A stretch of 64,000 bases of DNA, taken from NCBI GenBank assembly GCA_033782935.1, contig JAWQEG010001442.1:22501-86500 (forward strand), given 5' to 3'. How positions within the stretch are numbered: position 1 is the stretch's first letter; each line of letters begins with the position of its first letter. The DNA comes from Petrolisthes cinctipes. Taxonomy: Eukaryota > Arthropoda > Malacostraca > Decapoda > Porcellanidae. Below, piece after piece: positions 10,464-22,716 of the stretch. The notes below the pieces were generated by a model. The model was not told where the DNA came from. It saw nothing but the letters and a program-made list of their open reading frames with translations, and did no database searches. Position numbers and translations under genes: made by a program.

Positions 10464-10867
10464 TCTTTACGCATTGGTACACCTTCCATGTAAAGGTGGC
10501 AGCACACTGGGCAATTCTGGCTAGCATGCTACTTGCTTTTGCTACCGGCTTTGTGTTTTGCTAGCCAAAACGAGTAGCAAGCGGCCGAATCTTGCTGCTA
10601 GAGAAAATGGATAGCATGCTGGGAGAAATGAATGGCAAGTTTTGCTACTCAAAAGAGTGCTCAAATGAGTAATCATTCGTGTTGTTTATATACCAAGGAA
10701 AAAAATATTGAGCATGCAAATCATTGTTTATACATTAAAATAGTTACTTCCTGTAGTTATTTGTAAACTATTTTGTAAACATAAACAAACCCTACTGCCA
10801 CGATAAAGTATTCCAGAATGTCTTCATGTGCCTCTGAATAAAAAAAAAAGGTTAACTGGAAATCAGA

Positions 10868-11760
10868 GCATGTGTATATGCTATTAGAAATATGCAGAGA
10901 ATTTCCAATATTGTGGGATCCTGGACATGACCAGTACTGTACAGCTGGACATTACTCATCTAGCAGCAATCAACTTAACTGCAGGTATTTATCTTGAGTT
11001 TTTTTTTATTTTCCCGTTTTAACTTGGATCAGAGGTCCCAAAACAATATCATACAAAAGATTCTCAAACACGATGAGCCTCAGCCTATTAATCCCATGCA
11101 GATCCCAGTTGGGGAAATTCTGACTACACCTTTTCACCCTCAAATCAAAATAAAACAATTGAAGTTTAATTTAAAACAATGATTAATTAAGAACAGAACT
11201 TCAAATTAAAACACCTGAAGTTTAATTTAAAACATCTGAAGTTTAATTTTAAGGAACTGAAGTTTTATTTAAAGTATGTGAATTTTAAATTAAAATTTAA
11301 CAAATAATATAATTAATTGATTGTAGACTAATATATGTATGTGTGATTTGTAATGTAAAAATTTCCTTAAATAAATTACAATCACATAAACATTCTGGAA
11401 AAATTTGACATAATAATAACTGTGATTCCATTACTGTCCGTCATTAAAGTAAAAACAAATCCCGCGTGATTTACAATAAACAAAAAAGGAAAATAAAATA
11501 AATGATCAAAATGCATATGCATTCACATTTAAATTGGCTATGCTAAGATTAATGTTGCTCTTATTTTTCAGAGGATGATCAGGCCAAGTTTGCGACTCTC
11601 AAATGATCCTTTCAACGAGAGGTGAAGAAGATCCACAACACACCGAGTGGGTCTAGTGGGGGTGTACGACCAAAGTGGGAACTTTTTTATAGGATTGGGA
11701 TACGAAGACCGTCTTGGGGACGCTTAGTATTGGCGGACAAAAACTGACATGGATACGTAA
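10868..11760 (+). pseudogene. MADF-type DNA-binding protein relic of Harbinger 1
   Basis: The segment near 10880-10960 encodes LLEICREFPILWDPGHDQYC, which fits the start of a MADF domain. After an AT-rich stretch, 11570-11690 encodes a basic segment resembling the domain's second half (FQREVKKIHNTPSGSSGG, KWELFY). Harbinger elements usually carry a Myb/MADF partner protein besides the transposase. Stops and the missing start make this a relic. Confidence 0.5.
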
Positions 11761-13452
11761 TAACTGTTTTTCGTCAAGCACGGAATTGGGAAGCTAAAAG
11801 AAAGTGAATACAGTATCTGTGGTACTTGAAATGTTAAACACACATGCTTAATAATCTAAATTTGCAATGCAGTACAATAATTACCTCTCCCTATATAAAG
11901 GTAGCAACATTATAGAATTAGTCAGACCTAACCTATCCAAATCTGGACTGGGTCAAACCACCCCAAAACTATCAAAACTTAGATAAAGAACTTATACCCT
12001 TAACGACATTTGCTAAAGTTCTCGTCAAATTTTGATTCCTATATGCCTCTTATGTAATAACCTAGGCGAGCATATGTTTTGATAGGTGAGCATATGAAAA
12101 AGCATTATAAACATACAATTTTGTTGTTTTTGAAGTTCCTCAAGCTGTCTGGCCGAGCAATAATATCACTTTGTGTGCCTTCAGGAATGAACGTATAATG
12201 TACTTTAAACTTGCTATTAAATTGCAATTAGTTTGATGAAAGCCTTCTTTGTGCTGAACTGGCTTTATTTTACAGCTTGTTGCACTTAAAATTCATATAT
12301 GTTCACTGTCTTCATGTCCTTGTGATTCGCCATTTGCATTATTTACATTTCCCAAGAACAGGCAAGCTGCCCCAATCACTGCTCTGGACCTTGCTTGCTT
12401 GGATACGAAGACGGTCTTGGTTTCAGCGGCTGTACGAATGGATCATCTTCGTATCCCTTTGGCCGACAAAAACAGTACTACGCACCAAATCTTGGTTTCA
12501 TCCAAGCAATCTTCATATCCAATGGAAAACAAAGACGCCTCAAATTAGCAATTTCCAATACATGATTTAACCTACCTCTGATAGGCAGGCACATGTGATT
12601 CATTTGCTGTGATATTTATTAAATAGTACAACACTTGTGATACTATATATTAAACAGCATTTTCAAAACTTTTCTGTACTTTCCTTAACCATGTATTCTG
12701 TATTTAAGAAATTTCACCTAGCACAATGAATACTTTATTAGATAATAGAAGTTAAGAAAATTCAAACCAAGGCAAAATAAAATTTTGTATTGTATCTAAC
12801 GAAGGCACATCAATAATGTATATAGTATGCTCATATTTTAATTCTGTAAGTTGAAGACATGGACCAAAATGCATTTTATGCAACAGAACAATAGGTTTGT
12901 GATGAAACATGTACATTTCAACCTAGGAGAATGGAATTATAAATGGGAGTTTGACACACAAACATCTATTGATGGAGGTGAAAGGCTGTTTGGGAATTTA
13001 TTATATATTTTCCAAATAATAAGGAATAGTCACATTGTATTCCACCTAAGCAAAATGCACATACTGTACCAGTGGCCTTTTCGGTACGTCTTTATCAGAG
13101 CTATGTTTTCCCAAATTTTTTGTCTCGCAACATTTTTATTTGTTCTATTACTTTTATATATATATATACGGAGAGAGAGGTGAGGGGAGAAAAGTAATGT
13201 TCAGGGAAAATTTAGTGTTGAGAAATTAATAAATGATGAAAAATAGGGGAGCCTAACCTAACCTACAGTATAGTTGTTTTTATGAATACTAATTTTCACA
13301 GCTAATATGGCCTCAAAATTCTGTACTCAAGCAAAATAATACTATCAAATGCAATAAATAAACATATAGAAATATATATATTTACATGACTCAAATTACA
13401 TTAACTTTAAAAAGCACATATATATAATTGCAAAATTGGTATTATTACAGAA

Positions 13453-13600
13453 TGGTCCAAAATAGTGGGTAATGATACTAAAATATACAATATAGTGAAT
13501 GAAGTACTTCTATACTAATACCATGAAAAGTGTGTTAGGATGGTCCAAAATAATGGGTAATGATACTAAAATATACAATATAGTTAACGCAGTACTAATG
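13453..13600. repeat. Dispersed AT-rich repeat, two units
   Basis: AATGGTCCAAAATAGTGGGT and its following 80 bp occur twice in tandem here. An inverted copy lies in ARPC3 intron 1 (55838-55925). Confidence 0.6.
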
Positions 13601-14311
13601 TAAATTTACCTCAAAATTTTCCATAGACACTAGTATTTTTACATGACATAGCATATTAGGTTAGATATAATAAAAACAATGCAAAGAAATACAATGTTAC
13701 AAATAATATGTACAGTATAAGTTTAGTACTCTCACATATGAGTGATTTTATTCCAGTGTATTTTCGGTACTGTATTTTCTACTGGAGTTATAATCAATTT
13801 TTAATGTCTTTGATAGAATTGGATATAGAAGTAAATTTGTTTGTTTACATTATTTTTACTTCAATATTCTTTGTAAAGTTGGCAAGATTGGTGGGACACG
13901 GGATGTTTTGTTGTCATTCTCGCTGGCTGCTGGCGCTAGCTGCTAGCCAAAGTCGCTAGCAAGTAATTACCTGTGTGACGGATAGCAAGTTTTTGCTAGC
14001 AAAGCAAGTAGCATGCTAGCCAGAATTGCCCAGTGTGCCGCCACCTTAAGTCTCGACACACGTCCACACAACTCCTCCACTCCTTTCTCCAAGCCACGTG
14101 TTGTTACTGGACCACTCTCTTGCTCCAAAACATACACTCCACTCTCCACACCTTCAGCCGTTTTCTCAGTCGCTCGGACCACCCGCCCGAGCCTCGTTTG
14201 CTAGCACCCGAGCGAGTTTTGGTTTTCTCAGTGGTGTTTCTGAGGCCGTCCGAGCCCTCTTCCCGACCACATTATTGGAATACTCGGGCGCCCGGGCTCG
14301 GGAACTATACC

Positions 14312-15515
14312 CACAGAGCTATACACATAGAGCGTGCAACCCCCCCCCCCCCCTGGCGTGTCACCACCGGAAGTGGGTTGGCGGCCATGACAGATAGCCC
14401 TTCCCCTCAACCCGCCAGCCTGGTAGCTTATGCCAGGGTAAGATATTATTTCATTTATTCGGTCTTTTATTGATGATATGGTATATTAACTACATTATAG
14501 TGACTCACAATATATGAATAAGTATTTCTTTAACCTATATATCAGTGAATGGCTGATTAAATATAAATACATTTCGGTTAATAGGTGAAATGAGTTAGAT
14601 AAACAAAACTATCGTTGGCTCTCACCTTCATATAATATAGATATACAACATACTTAATCTCTATTATGATAAGTATTTTATGTTCACATTGTTCAGTATG
14701 AATGTATGTATGTCACACTAGAGTAATATGTGTGTATATATGCATGTCACACTAGAATGTGTGTATGTATGTATGTATGTCATACTAGAGTAATATGTAT
14801 GCATGTATATGTCACACTAGAATAATATGTATGTATGTATGTCACACTAGAGTAATATGTATTTATGAATGTACAGCCGTGGTCAAAAATAATCATCCAT
14901 ATAGGAGTAACTCACGTAAGATTTTGACAGCTTCCCTCTGTTCCTTAGCTGATAAACATTCCAATAAATAGGTATAGTGCCATCGTTTAATTTAATACAA
15001 GCAGCTACACACTACTTAAAACAATAAAATAGTATGTGAACATGAAAACATTACACAGTAAATTGTTAAAGTTACCCATATGTGGATGATTATTATTGAC
15101 CACGACTGTATGTATGTATGTCACACTAGAGTAATATGTATGTATGTATGAATGTCACACTAGAGTAATATGTATGTATGTAAGGTAAGTGGAGGGAGAA
15201 GGAGACAGATTACAGTTATATATATTTGTCTTGATTAATAAACCAGTTTAAGTTTAATTTCTTTGCATAATTTTCCGTATGGACATTATCTTAGCCTTGT
15301 TAATTGAATTAACAAAACCTGCATAATTAAATAACAAGATACAATGCTTTACAAATCAGGGAAATGTCAATAACTGTGGATAGAAACAAACTATACAAGT
15401 ACGTACGGGAGTTCAAAGCGCGCGCCAAAGGGCTATTCAAAATGGCCGCCGACTTGTGACACTCCTCCCCTATCTAATAACACAGGGTTAAGCGCTCTAT
15501 GTGTATAGCTCTGTG
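14312..15515. mobile_element. hAT-like element, complete copy, TSD ACTATACC
   Basis: The inverted termini CACAGAGCTATACACATAG are flanked by ACTATACC on both sides. An 8-bp TSD points to the hAT group. The element is 1.2 kb with no ORF and an internal Tc1-like MITE at about 14875-15108. Its inverse complement equals the two split halves at 9412-10081 and 24472-25133. Confidence 0.85.
14875..15108. mobile_element. Tc1-like MITE inside the hAT-like element
   Basis: The inverted ends ACAGCCGTGGTCAAAAATAA and TTATTGACCACGACTGT are followed by TA. The outer hAT copy carries the same MITE, and the Gypsy element inserted within it. A free relative lies at 31580-31905. Confidence 0.7.
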
Positions 15516-15939
15516 ACTATACCCCTCCCAGTGCTCGCCTGAGTCGGGCAGCCTGCACTATAAATAATATCTATTTCATAACAAAGCATATTCTTTCCTC
15601 TTAAATCTGTCAGAGAAGTACCAATAAATTTTATTTACATGAAATAATGCCTGTAATTAGTATATTTTTGGATATACCTAAACATTTACAAGAAGTTTGT
15701 GGTACCCTCACTAATTATAGCCAACAACAACAACATTCATCAGCCACTGACAGCCAGGCCGTGTCAACCAAATTCCAGTTGAAAAAACAATGGTAATTAC
15801 TTACTAATTTCTATATATTCGATTCATGAGATGATGAGAGTACAATATTAAGTTAACAGTTAAGGATACATTAAGTGATTTATTTATTTATGGTTATTGT
15901 GTACTGTAATCTTACTGTAACTTAAGGTATAAATACACA

Positions 15940-17010
15940 TTTTCAGGACGTCCTGCACGAGATCTTTGTTGGAATATTGGATAAGCTTGATAAGGAGGAG
16001 TTGCAGTCAAGAAGGTTACCCCCAATTGTGCCATGGCATACCTAATGTTAACGTAGCTGAACACGAATTTATTCAGAGATTCAGATTGTCCAAGGATGCT
16101 GTGAGTTACTTTCTTTAGGAAACCAGACCTAGTTTGCCAAGAGTTGCTAATGGTAGAGGTAAGTTAAGGGTAAACATATAGTTTAGCCACAGAACAGGGA
16201 ACTACAATTTTCCTTATAAGGAAAAATAACAATCTATGAAAGAGCTGCAGATTTTCATACATATTTGTTGTTCTATTCATTTTTATCTATAATATTGAGT
16301 GGAAATCACTTGTGTACATATCCCCTAGCCAATAATCTTATGGGTGGGGCTAAACATATTATTTGGGATAATTGCCAATAATTATAATTATTCCAACCTG
16401 ACCTGACCTAACTTAAACTGAAAATATGAATAGAACAAAAAATATGTATGAAAATCTCTATTTATATATATAAAAAAAAAGAGCAAGCAATACATACCGG
16501 TACAGAGAATTCTCAGATATTTTGCTAAACCATAGCATACATTTACCAAGTCAAGATATTGTTTACTTTTTAATTTTCAGTACATTTTGTCTGCAGTGCT
16601 ACTCAGTTTATGATACTGTTTCTTTATTGTGTGTCCATTTCATAATCAACATTTAAGTAACACATTTTTTCTTCCATTGTCTTCTTGCTGCACTGAGATA
16701 CATGGCAACTGAAAACTTCCATATATCAATGGGGGATTGCCTGGAGATGTCCACAGCATCGGTAAAGAGGATAGCAACTGCTATTGCTCATCTGACTCCA
16801 AGATATATTATATTCCCTGGACAGAATGAAACGCAGATAACTGTGGAGGCGTTTCATATGTGCCTGGGGTGATTGGATCCATAGACTGTAGCCATATTAA
16901 AATCCAGAGTCCAGGAGGTAATAATGCCGAGCTATATCATTGCAGAAAAGGATATATGTCTCTTAATGTTCAAGCCGTGTGTGATGCCTCTAAAATTTTA
17001 CATGTAAATC
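15940..17010 (+). pseudogene. HARBI1-type transposase relic of Harbinger 2
   Basis: Segments encode EFIQRFRLSKDAVSYF, then RPSLPRVANG, LLAALRYMATENFHISMGD, TASVKRIATAIAHLTPRYI, and after a frameshift GVIGSIDCSHIKIQSPGG, which holds the first catalytic Asp, then YHCRKGYMSLNVQAVCD. Order and content match the Harbinger DDE transposase. Stops and frameshifts break it. It lies in the same element as the minus-strand Myb-like ORF at 21689-21880. Confidence 0.75.
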
Positions 17011-17112
17011 TCCATAATATCATTCATACTCTTTAAATTATAATTTACATGTAAGTCTGCATAATATCATTCATACTCTTTAAATTATAATTTACATGTA
17101 AGTCTGCATAAT
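17000..17112. repeat. 57-bp tandem duplication
   Basis: A unit containing AATATCATTCATACTCTTTA and ATTATAATTTACATGTAA is repeated twice and partly a third time, right after the transposase relic. Confidence 0.75.
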
Positions 17113-17547
17113 AGACTGTTTTCTTATAGGTATCAAAGCACAGAGAAAAGTAAATGAAGAATCAGTGATTACAAGTATCTATTTTTATTAAAGTATGTAA
17201 TATATATATGACATGATTCAGGATATTATATTATACTGTATATATGAATTCAAATTTCACTAAATAAAATGTTATGGATATAGATATTTGAGTTTTATAA
17301 TTAACCAATAAACAAACTATAGCCACAACAGCTGACTCTGACCTTAAAATTATCATACTCTGGTGACACTTCAATGGTAAAGTACGGTACAGTTGCGGCC
17401 ATAATTCCCTTTCCACCCTCTCGGCCCCTAAATGTAGATGTGACAACGTCGCACCTGAGATCTGTCAAACGTAGTGACCTGAGACTACTCTGTTCATACC
17501 TCTCTCTCTCTCTCTCATTATTATTAGATCGGATGGAGGGACGGGGT

Positions 17548-17548
<1 letters not shown>

Positions 17549-17616
<68 letters not shown>

Positions 17617-17617
17617 A
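17549..17617. repeat. (TA)n-(GA)n microsatellite
   Basis: About 22 TA units run into about 12 GA units. The surrounding sequence (17200-17710) shows no gene. Confidence 0.9.
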
Positions 17618-17717
17618 AGTAGGATAATATATTAATTATTAAGGGAATGATTCTTCCTGCATTCCCTACTAACTTTCCTCTTTCTCTCCCTCTCCTTCCC
17701 AAGGATGATAGACTATA

Positions 17718-17857
17718 AGGCTATTGATTGATTGATATTAGGCTCCGCAACAGCGTGGTCATATAAAGCCAGAAAACGGTGATAGAGAGGCGAGACAGCA
17801 AGAAGGAAGGAAATAGAAAGAAAAGAGTGGTAGTTGAAAAACTAAAAGCTGGTTATC
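17718..17857 (+). mobile_element. SINE-like dispersed repeat, partial copy
   Basis: ATTGATTGATTGATATTAGG, then CCGCAACAGCGTGGTC and GACAGCAAGAAGGAAGG, match the copies at 19507-19722 (inverse) and 20211-20412. I see no clear pol III A/B boxes, so the class is uncertain. Confidence 0.5.
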
Positions 17858-19506
17858 CACTAGTGTTTCGGGGTTATCTCGGCTAACGTTGACAACGCGG
17901 GGTGGGCCTCACGGGAGTATGACCAGCTGTATATAGGTGTCTTTGGAAAATATGATGTATCATCTAAACTATATGCAATATTCACATCTCCTTAGGACAT
18001 AATAATTTTCCCACCAAGACATTACTATTTGAAACAAAACACGAAATTAGTTCTTTAAGGGACCCTGTGATGTAGTCAGAAAATTGGAAATAAATGAGTC
18101 CTTCAAATATTGCCACTAAACACCACTTATATGGAAGGAGCTTGTTTCGTGGCATGGTCAGGTGGAATCAGAAGCCTCCAATTATCATACACGATCACAG
18201 GTTCCTTAACATTAGAAATAGGGGGCAGTAAATTATGTTAGTGGAGTGTAGCCTACTGCATAGGACGCCTTGAAAATTTCACACAGATCAATATTAGTCT
18301 TTTATTTTGTTGACATTATCAGTAATTAGTTTACCTCACCCTGGTGGTTTTTAGTCCAAGAGTTATTTGCAAAATTCTGTACATGCCTTGAAATAAATAT
18401 CTTATACTTTTTATATTTTGTTTCCAGAAAAATGTTTCTCATGATAGACAAGCACATTAATTTGTGTGTCAAACTTCGCTGAATGTAAATGCAGTAATTT
18501 CTTTTCATATATTTATATTATTTTTTCACCGTGGTAATCTACAAATTAACTTCTACTTTTACTGGATTCTGTCATGGGTGATGGTAAAGATATCGCGTTC
18601 TAAAAGGGAAATATATTTATCTTCCTACAGGAGTATAAAATATCAGAGATATTTCGCTGGTTGGTTATAAGAGTGTGTGTGAGTGTATCATGAATTATCA
18701 TTATTTATGACAGCTTGACATTTATCACCACTTTTTCTGATGGATGATTCAGGTGTGCATTGCTAATGCAACGTAGCCACCACCACATTTGGTTATCAAA
18801 TAATATAATTGTATAGGATACATGTTAATTCTTAGCCTCCATAGACTTACTTATATATCAATTAATTAGCACTTTAGAGTACAGTGTATCTTATTGATCG
18901 GTCGTTTTATTGGTCTAATGAATGGAACTCGACCGTATCTTGTTTTGGGAGTCATTAATGCTCATTTTTATAAGAATATTTCCCTGGTCTAGCCACAAGT
19001 TCAACCCTGTCTTCCATTCTGTTTAACCTCCGTTTTTTTTTTTTTTTTTTACCTTCTGACTCGATCATTAATATCAAAGTCCAGCTCCGGACAGATCAAT
19101 GGTCCACACCCCATCCATCACCGACTTGGTTTGGGCCTGGTCGGATCTGGTAACAGTTGCAGGTGGAGGGAGGGGGGATGTTAGTGGGAGAGGAGGAGAG
19201 AAATGTGGGCGGAGCTCTATAGGAGGGTAATGAATGATCAGGTAGAGAGACGTGTGTCAGGAGGAATGAATGAAGCATACACTGTGAACGGTATCGAATC
19301 ACCAACAGTTTAAAGCAGGGTTCTTCAATCTTTTTCAGTCGTGACCCAGTTTTTACTAAGACATCATTCTCGCGACCCATACAGAAAGATATTTTACAAA
19401 TGATCAGAATTATCAACCTAAGAAAATACAAGGCCAGATGCTGAAACATAATATTTATGATTAAAAGGCATTCTAACCAGAATTATAAACACTGCCTCAC
19501 CTACCC

Positions 19507-19722
19507 CGTAGGGAGGTATTGCCTGCATTAGTGATGTGGGCAATACTTTAAGGGTTTTGGCATCCCTTCGGCCCCACCCACTAGCTTTTAGTTCTTCAAC
19601 TATCCCTCTTTTCTTTCTATTTCCTTCCTGCTTGCTGTCTCACCTCTCTATCACCGTTTTCTGGCGCTATATGACCTCGCTGTTGCGGCGCCTAATATCA
19701 ATCAATCAATCAACCTCTACAT
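19507..19722 (-). mobile_element. SINE-like dispersed repeat
   Basis: On minus it ends with the CAATACCTCCCTACGGGGTA motif and on plus its other end is AATCAATCAATCAA, a short tetranucleotide tail. It lies in the loop of the 2.3-kb palindrome. Confidence 0.55.
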
Positions 19723-20210
19723 ATTGAGAACCAAAATACGATCAACAACATAATCTCAGCCGCAGTTTTTCGAATCATGTAATTGGACTATAGGTGATAA
19801 GGGAGAAAGGCCTATGTCATTAAAACTGTTTAAGAACGAATGAGAAGGTTAAAAACATTAGAAAAGAAAAAATAAACGGTAAGAAAGGAGGGAAGGGCAA
19901 GCGAGAGAGGGATAAGACAGTAGGGAGGATGTGTAAGGTTGCCAGTTACTTGAGAGATACTGTAATATATATAACCTATGCATAAAATTAGACCAAGTTT
20001 ATTGAAAACGCCATTTAGCAGCGCCTATTCAAGTTTAACATCGATTATTTTTAAATGCATGTTTAGAAGAAAAAATCCTGGTAAATAGCTAAATGAATTT
20101 GTTGACAAATATGATTATTAAAAAAGTTAGAAAATTAAACCGTCTTCTGCCAAAAAAAAAAAAAAAAAAAAGCAGGAGGTGATAAATAGGGTGGACTACA
20201 AGCACGAGGG

Positions 20211-20412
20211 ATTTGATTGATATTACGTGGCGCAACAGCGAGGTCAAATAGCACCAGGAAAAGGTGCTAGAGAGGTGTGACAGCAAGCAAGAATGAAATA
20301 GGAAGAAAGGAGGGACAGTTGAAGTAATATAAGCTAGTGGCGGGGGCCGAAGGGGTGCCAAACCCCTTAAAGTATTGCCCACATCATTACAGGCAATACT
20401 CCCCTACGGGGT
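20211..20412 (+). mobile_element. SINE-like dispersed repeat
   Basis: Same family, plus orientation, from TTTGATTGATATTACGTGG to CAATACTCCCCTACGGGGTA. Confidence 0.55.
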
Positions 20413-21688
20413 AAGCACGAGGGATAAAAGGAATACAGGGATAGCTGTCTAATATCCAAAGGATAATATATATTCAGTAGTCTATCCCACTACGATGGTG
20501 AATAAAAGACAGTGCCTTTATTTAAAGGACATAATGTAACAGATATTCTAATTATATTTGTTACTTATAATTATTACTTTTCAACTAATCACCTTCATTT
20601 TTCTTACCCTCTTCCCCCTCACCCTCGCCTCAAATCATCACTTTCCTTCTCTCCTATATCCACCTACGTTAATGCAGTATGCACTTCTTTAAACCCGGAT
20701 TCTTCAAACTACGGGTCCCGAATTCCTCCAAACTGGGTCGCAGGCTCACAAAAATAAATACATGAATAAAATAGAATAATAATGTTCGTGACAATAAAAT
20801 AAATATGAAGTTCATACATGAATCCACATAACATATTTTTATAATCGAATATTCATATATTTAATTATCAATAAAACAAAATCATTGCACAAATATTAGC
20901 CTTCTTGAGAGAGAATGAGAGAGAGAGAGGGAGGGGTAGGTGAGGCAGTGTTTATAATTCTGGTTAGAATTCCTTTTAATCATAAATATTACGTTTCAGT
21001 TTCTGGCCTTGTATTTTCTTTGGTTGATAATTCTGATCATTTGTAAAAGATCTTTCTGTATGGGTCGCGAGAATGATGTCATAGTAAAAACTGGGTCACG
21101 ACTGAAAAAGTTTTAAGAACTCTGCTTTATACTATTGGTGATTCGATACCGTTCACAGTGTATGCTTCATTCATTCCTCCTGACACACGTCTCTCTACCT
21201 GATCATTCTTTACCCTCCTATATAGCTCCGCCCACATTTCTCTCCTCTCCCACTAACATCCCCCCTCCCTCCACCTGCAACTGTTACCAGATCCGACCAG
21301 GCCCAAATCAAGTCGCTGATGGATGGGGTGTGGACCATTGATCTGTCCGGAGCTGTACATTCTCAAAAAATAAAATAAAAAGATATTTCTACATAATAAC
21401 TCTTACAACCAACGAAACAAGCAGAGGTTGGTGCAATATTATCCTACGCTGCATGAATTAACTTACAATTACAATTGGGAAAAAGTATGGGGTTACATTT
21501 GGTACTGGTAGGCCAGTGTGTCTGTTAACTCACATGGTTGGTTACCTCACACCATCATTTATCTTAATGGAAGGACAATTATATAGAACAACATACTTTG
21601 GTTTAAAAGTAACAGAATAACTATATAACTGTGCTCTTATGATAAATTAGACTTACTTTCTTCGAATCCATTCCCAGGATCGTTTCAG

Positions 21689-21880
21689 CTACTTGTCTGT
21701 CTTCCTTTCAGACATGAAGAAGTGGATGTTGTATTGTTTCTCCACTTCCTTCCATGCTTTCTTCCACTGAGGAATAGCATTATATTCTCCTTTCTTTGAA
21801 TTCATTATAGGATGCTGTGTAATCAAGGTCACTAGGAACAACTTCTGCTCCAAGTTCAGTGGTGTACCTTTGGTTGCCAT
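21689..21880 (-). CDS. Myb/SANT-like protein of Harbinger 2 (fragment)
   Basis: This 63-codon ORF starts MATKGTPLNLEQKLFLVTLI and continues with IPQWKKAWKEVEKQYN, the pattern of a Myb/SANT-like (MADF/MSANTD) DNA-binding domain. In Harbinger elements such a protein helps bring the transposase to the nucleus and to the TIRs. It lies 220 bp inside the right TIR, opposite to the transposase. Only the N-terminal part is open, and further exons or decay are possible. Confidence 0.55.
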   Translation of the reverse strand: MATKGTPLNLEQKLFLVTLITQHPIMNSKKGEYNAIPQWKKAWKEVEKQYNIHFFMSERKTDK

Positions 21881-22716
21881 GGTGATGAAGGTGGTTTGTT
21901 TACATTTGACCTGTAAGTATTACCAACCACCGCAGGCCGCCTGAGCAATGTTGCCAACCCTCACCAGTCCACTCGGGCGCTGGGATACGAGGCTTGGAGG
22001 GCTCTCGGACTGACTGAGAAATCGAATACCCACTCTCGGGCGCTGGCGTCCGAGGCTCGGGCGCCCGAGCGCGCCGACCGAGGGACTGAGAAAACGGCTG
22101 CTTGTGTTGCTACACTGCTCCACTCCACGCCTCTACGCCACCCACGACGTCGCCAGCGATACGCCACTCCATGCCACTACGCCACCCACGACGTCGCCAC
22201 CAGTACACGAGGTATTTTTTTTTTTTTTTTACACAAACAACATAACTATTCCCTCCCTGTTATTTTTTTTGCTCTATGTCCCCAGTGTTCTTCCCCCTCC
22301 ACCACCCTTAACGTAACGTCCCCCATTTCACCCACGTGTGTAATATTTCCCACCCATTATTCACCCACACATTGTGCACCCCATTTTATCCCCTATATGC
22401 TCCCATTTTCCACACACTACTCATCCACGCTATGTTAACCCCATTATATTTTTTTCGTTTTTCACCCATTTTCTCGTCCCATTCTCCACACATTATCCAC
22501 CCACATATTGTTATCCACATTATTATATTTTCGATTGTATGTACCAGTGCCTAACTTTGTTCTCGCCCTCGTGCTCCACCCTCTTCCCCCTACCTTCGTC
22601 CCCTTCTATTGTCTACCCCTGTTCACCACCACCTTCCCCCCCTTACTCTCTGCCCTCGTGTTTAGCCATACTACCCAGCCCTTGTTCTTGCCCCGAGTAC
22701 ACTTCCTCTAACATAA

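Larger units (their letters stand above)
10494..14046. mobile_element. PIF/Harbinger element 1, TSD TAA
   Basis: Terminal inverted repeats of at least 43 bp share GCACACTGGGCAATTCTGGC. TAA flanks both ends, as is typical of Harbinger. It is inserted in the Gypsy leader just after the primer-binding site. Apart from a MADF-type relic the 3.5 kb interior is AT-rich and has no intact ORF. Confidence 0.85.
19083..21354. mobile_element. Palindromic element with 424-bp inverted arms
   Basis: The arms 19083-19506 and 20931-21354 are near-perfect inverses starting AGCTCCGGACAGATCAATGG. Each arm contains a hAT-terminus-like string (CAGGGTTCTTCAATCTTTTT with GTCGTGACCC). The loop holds two opposed SINE-like copies and AT-rich DNA. 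No transposase ORF is present. Confidence 0.75.
14155..22100. mobile_element. PIF/Harbinger element 2, 7.9 kb, TSD CTT
   Basis: The ends CAGCCGTTTTCTCAGTC and GACTGAGAAAACGGCTG are inverted and flanked by CTT. It carries a degenerate HARBI1-type transposase on plus and a Myb/SANT-like ORF on minus, the classic two-gene layout. Later insertions include a hAT-like copy, SINE-like repeats and a 2.3-kb palindrome. Confidence 0.85.

Noticed and set aside
12277..13183. Two frames of about 100 codons inside Harbinger 1
   Set aside because: They show no transposase or MADF motif and are AT-biased chance frames.
14033..14473. 146-codon plus-strand frame
   Set aside because: It crosses from Gypsy leader into Harbinger and hAT-like terminal repeats, so it cannot be one gene.
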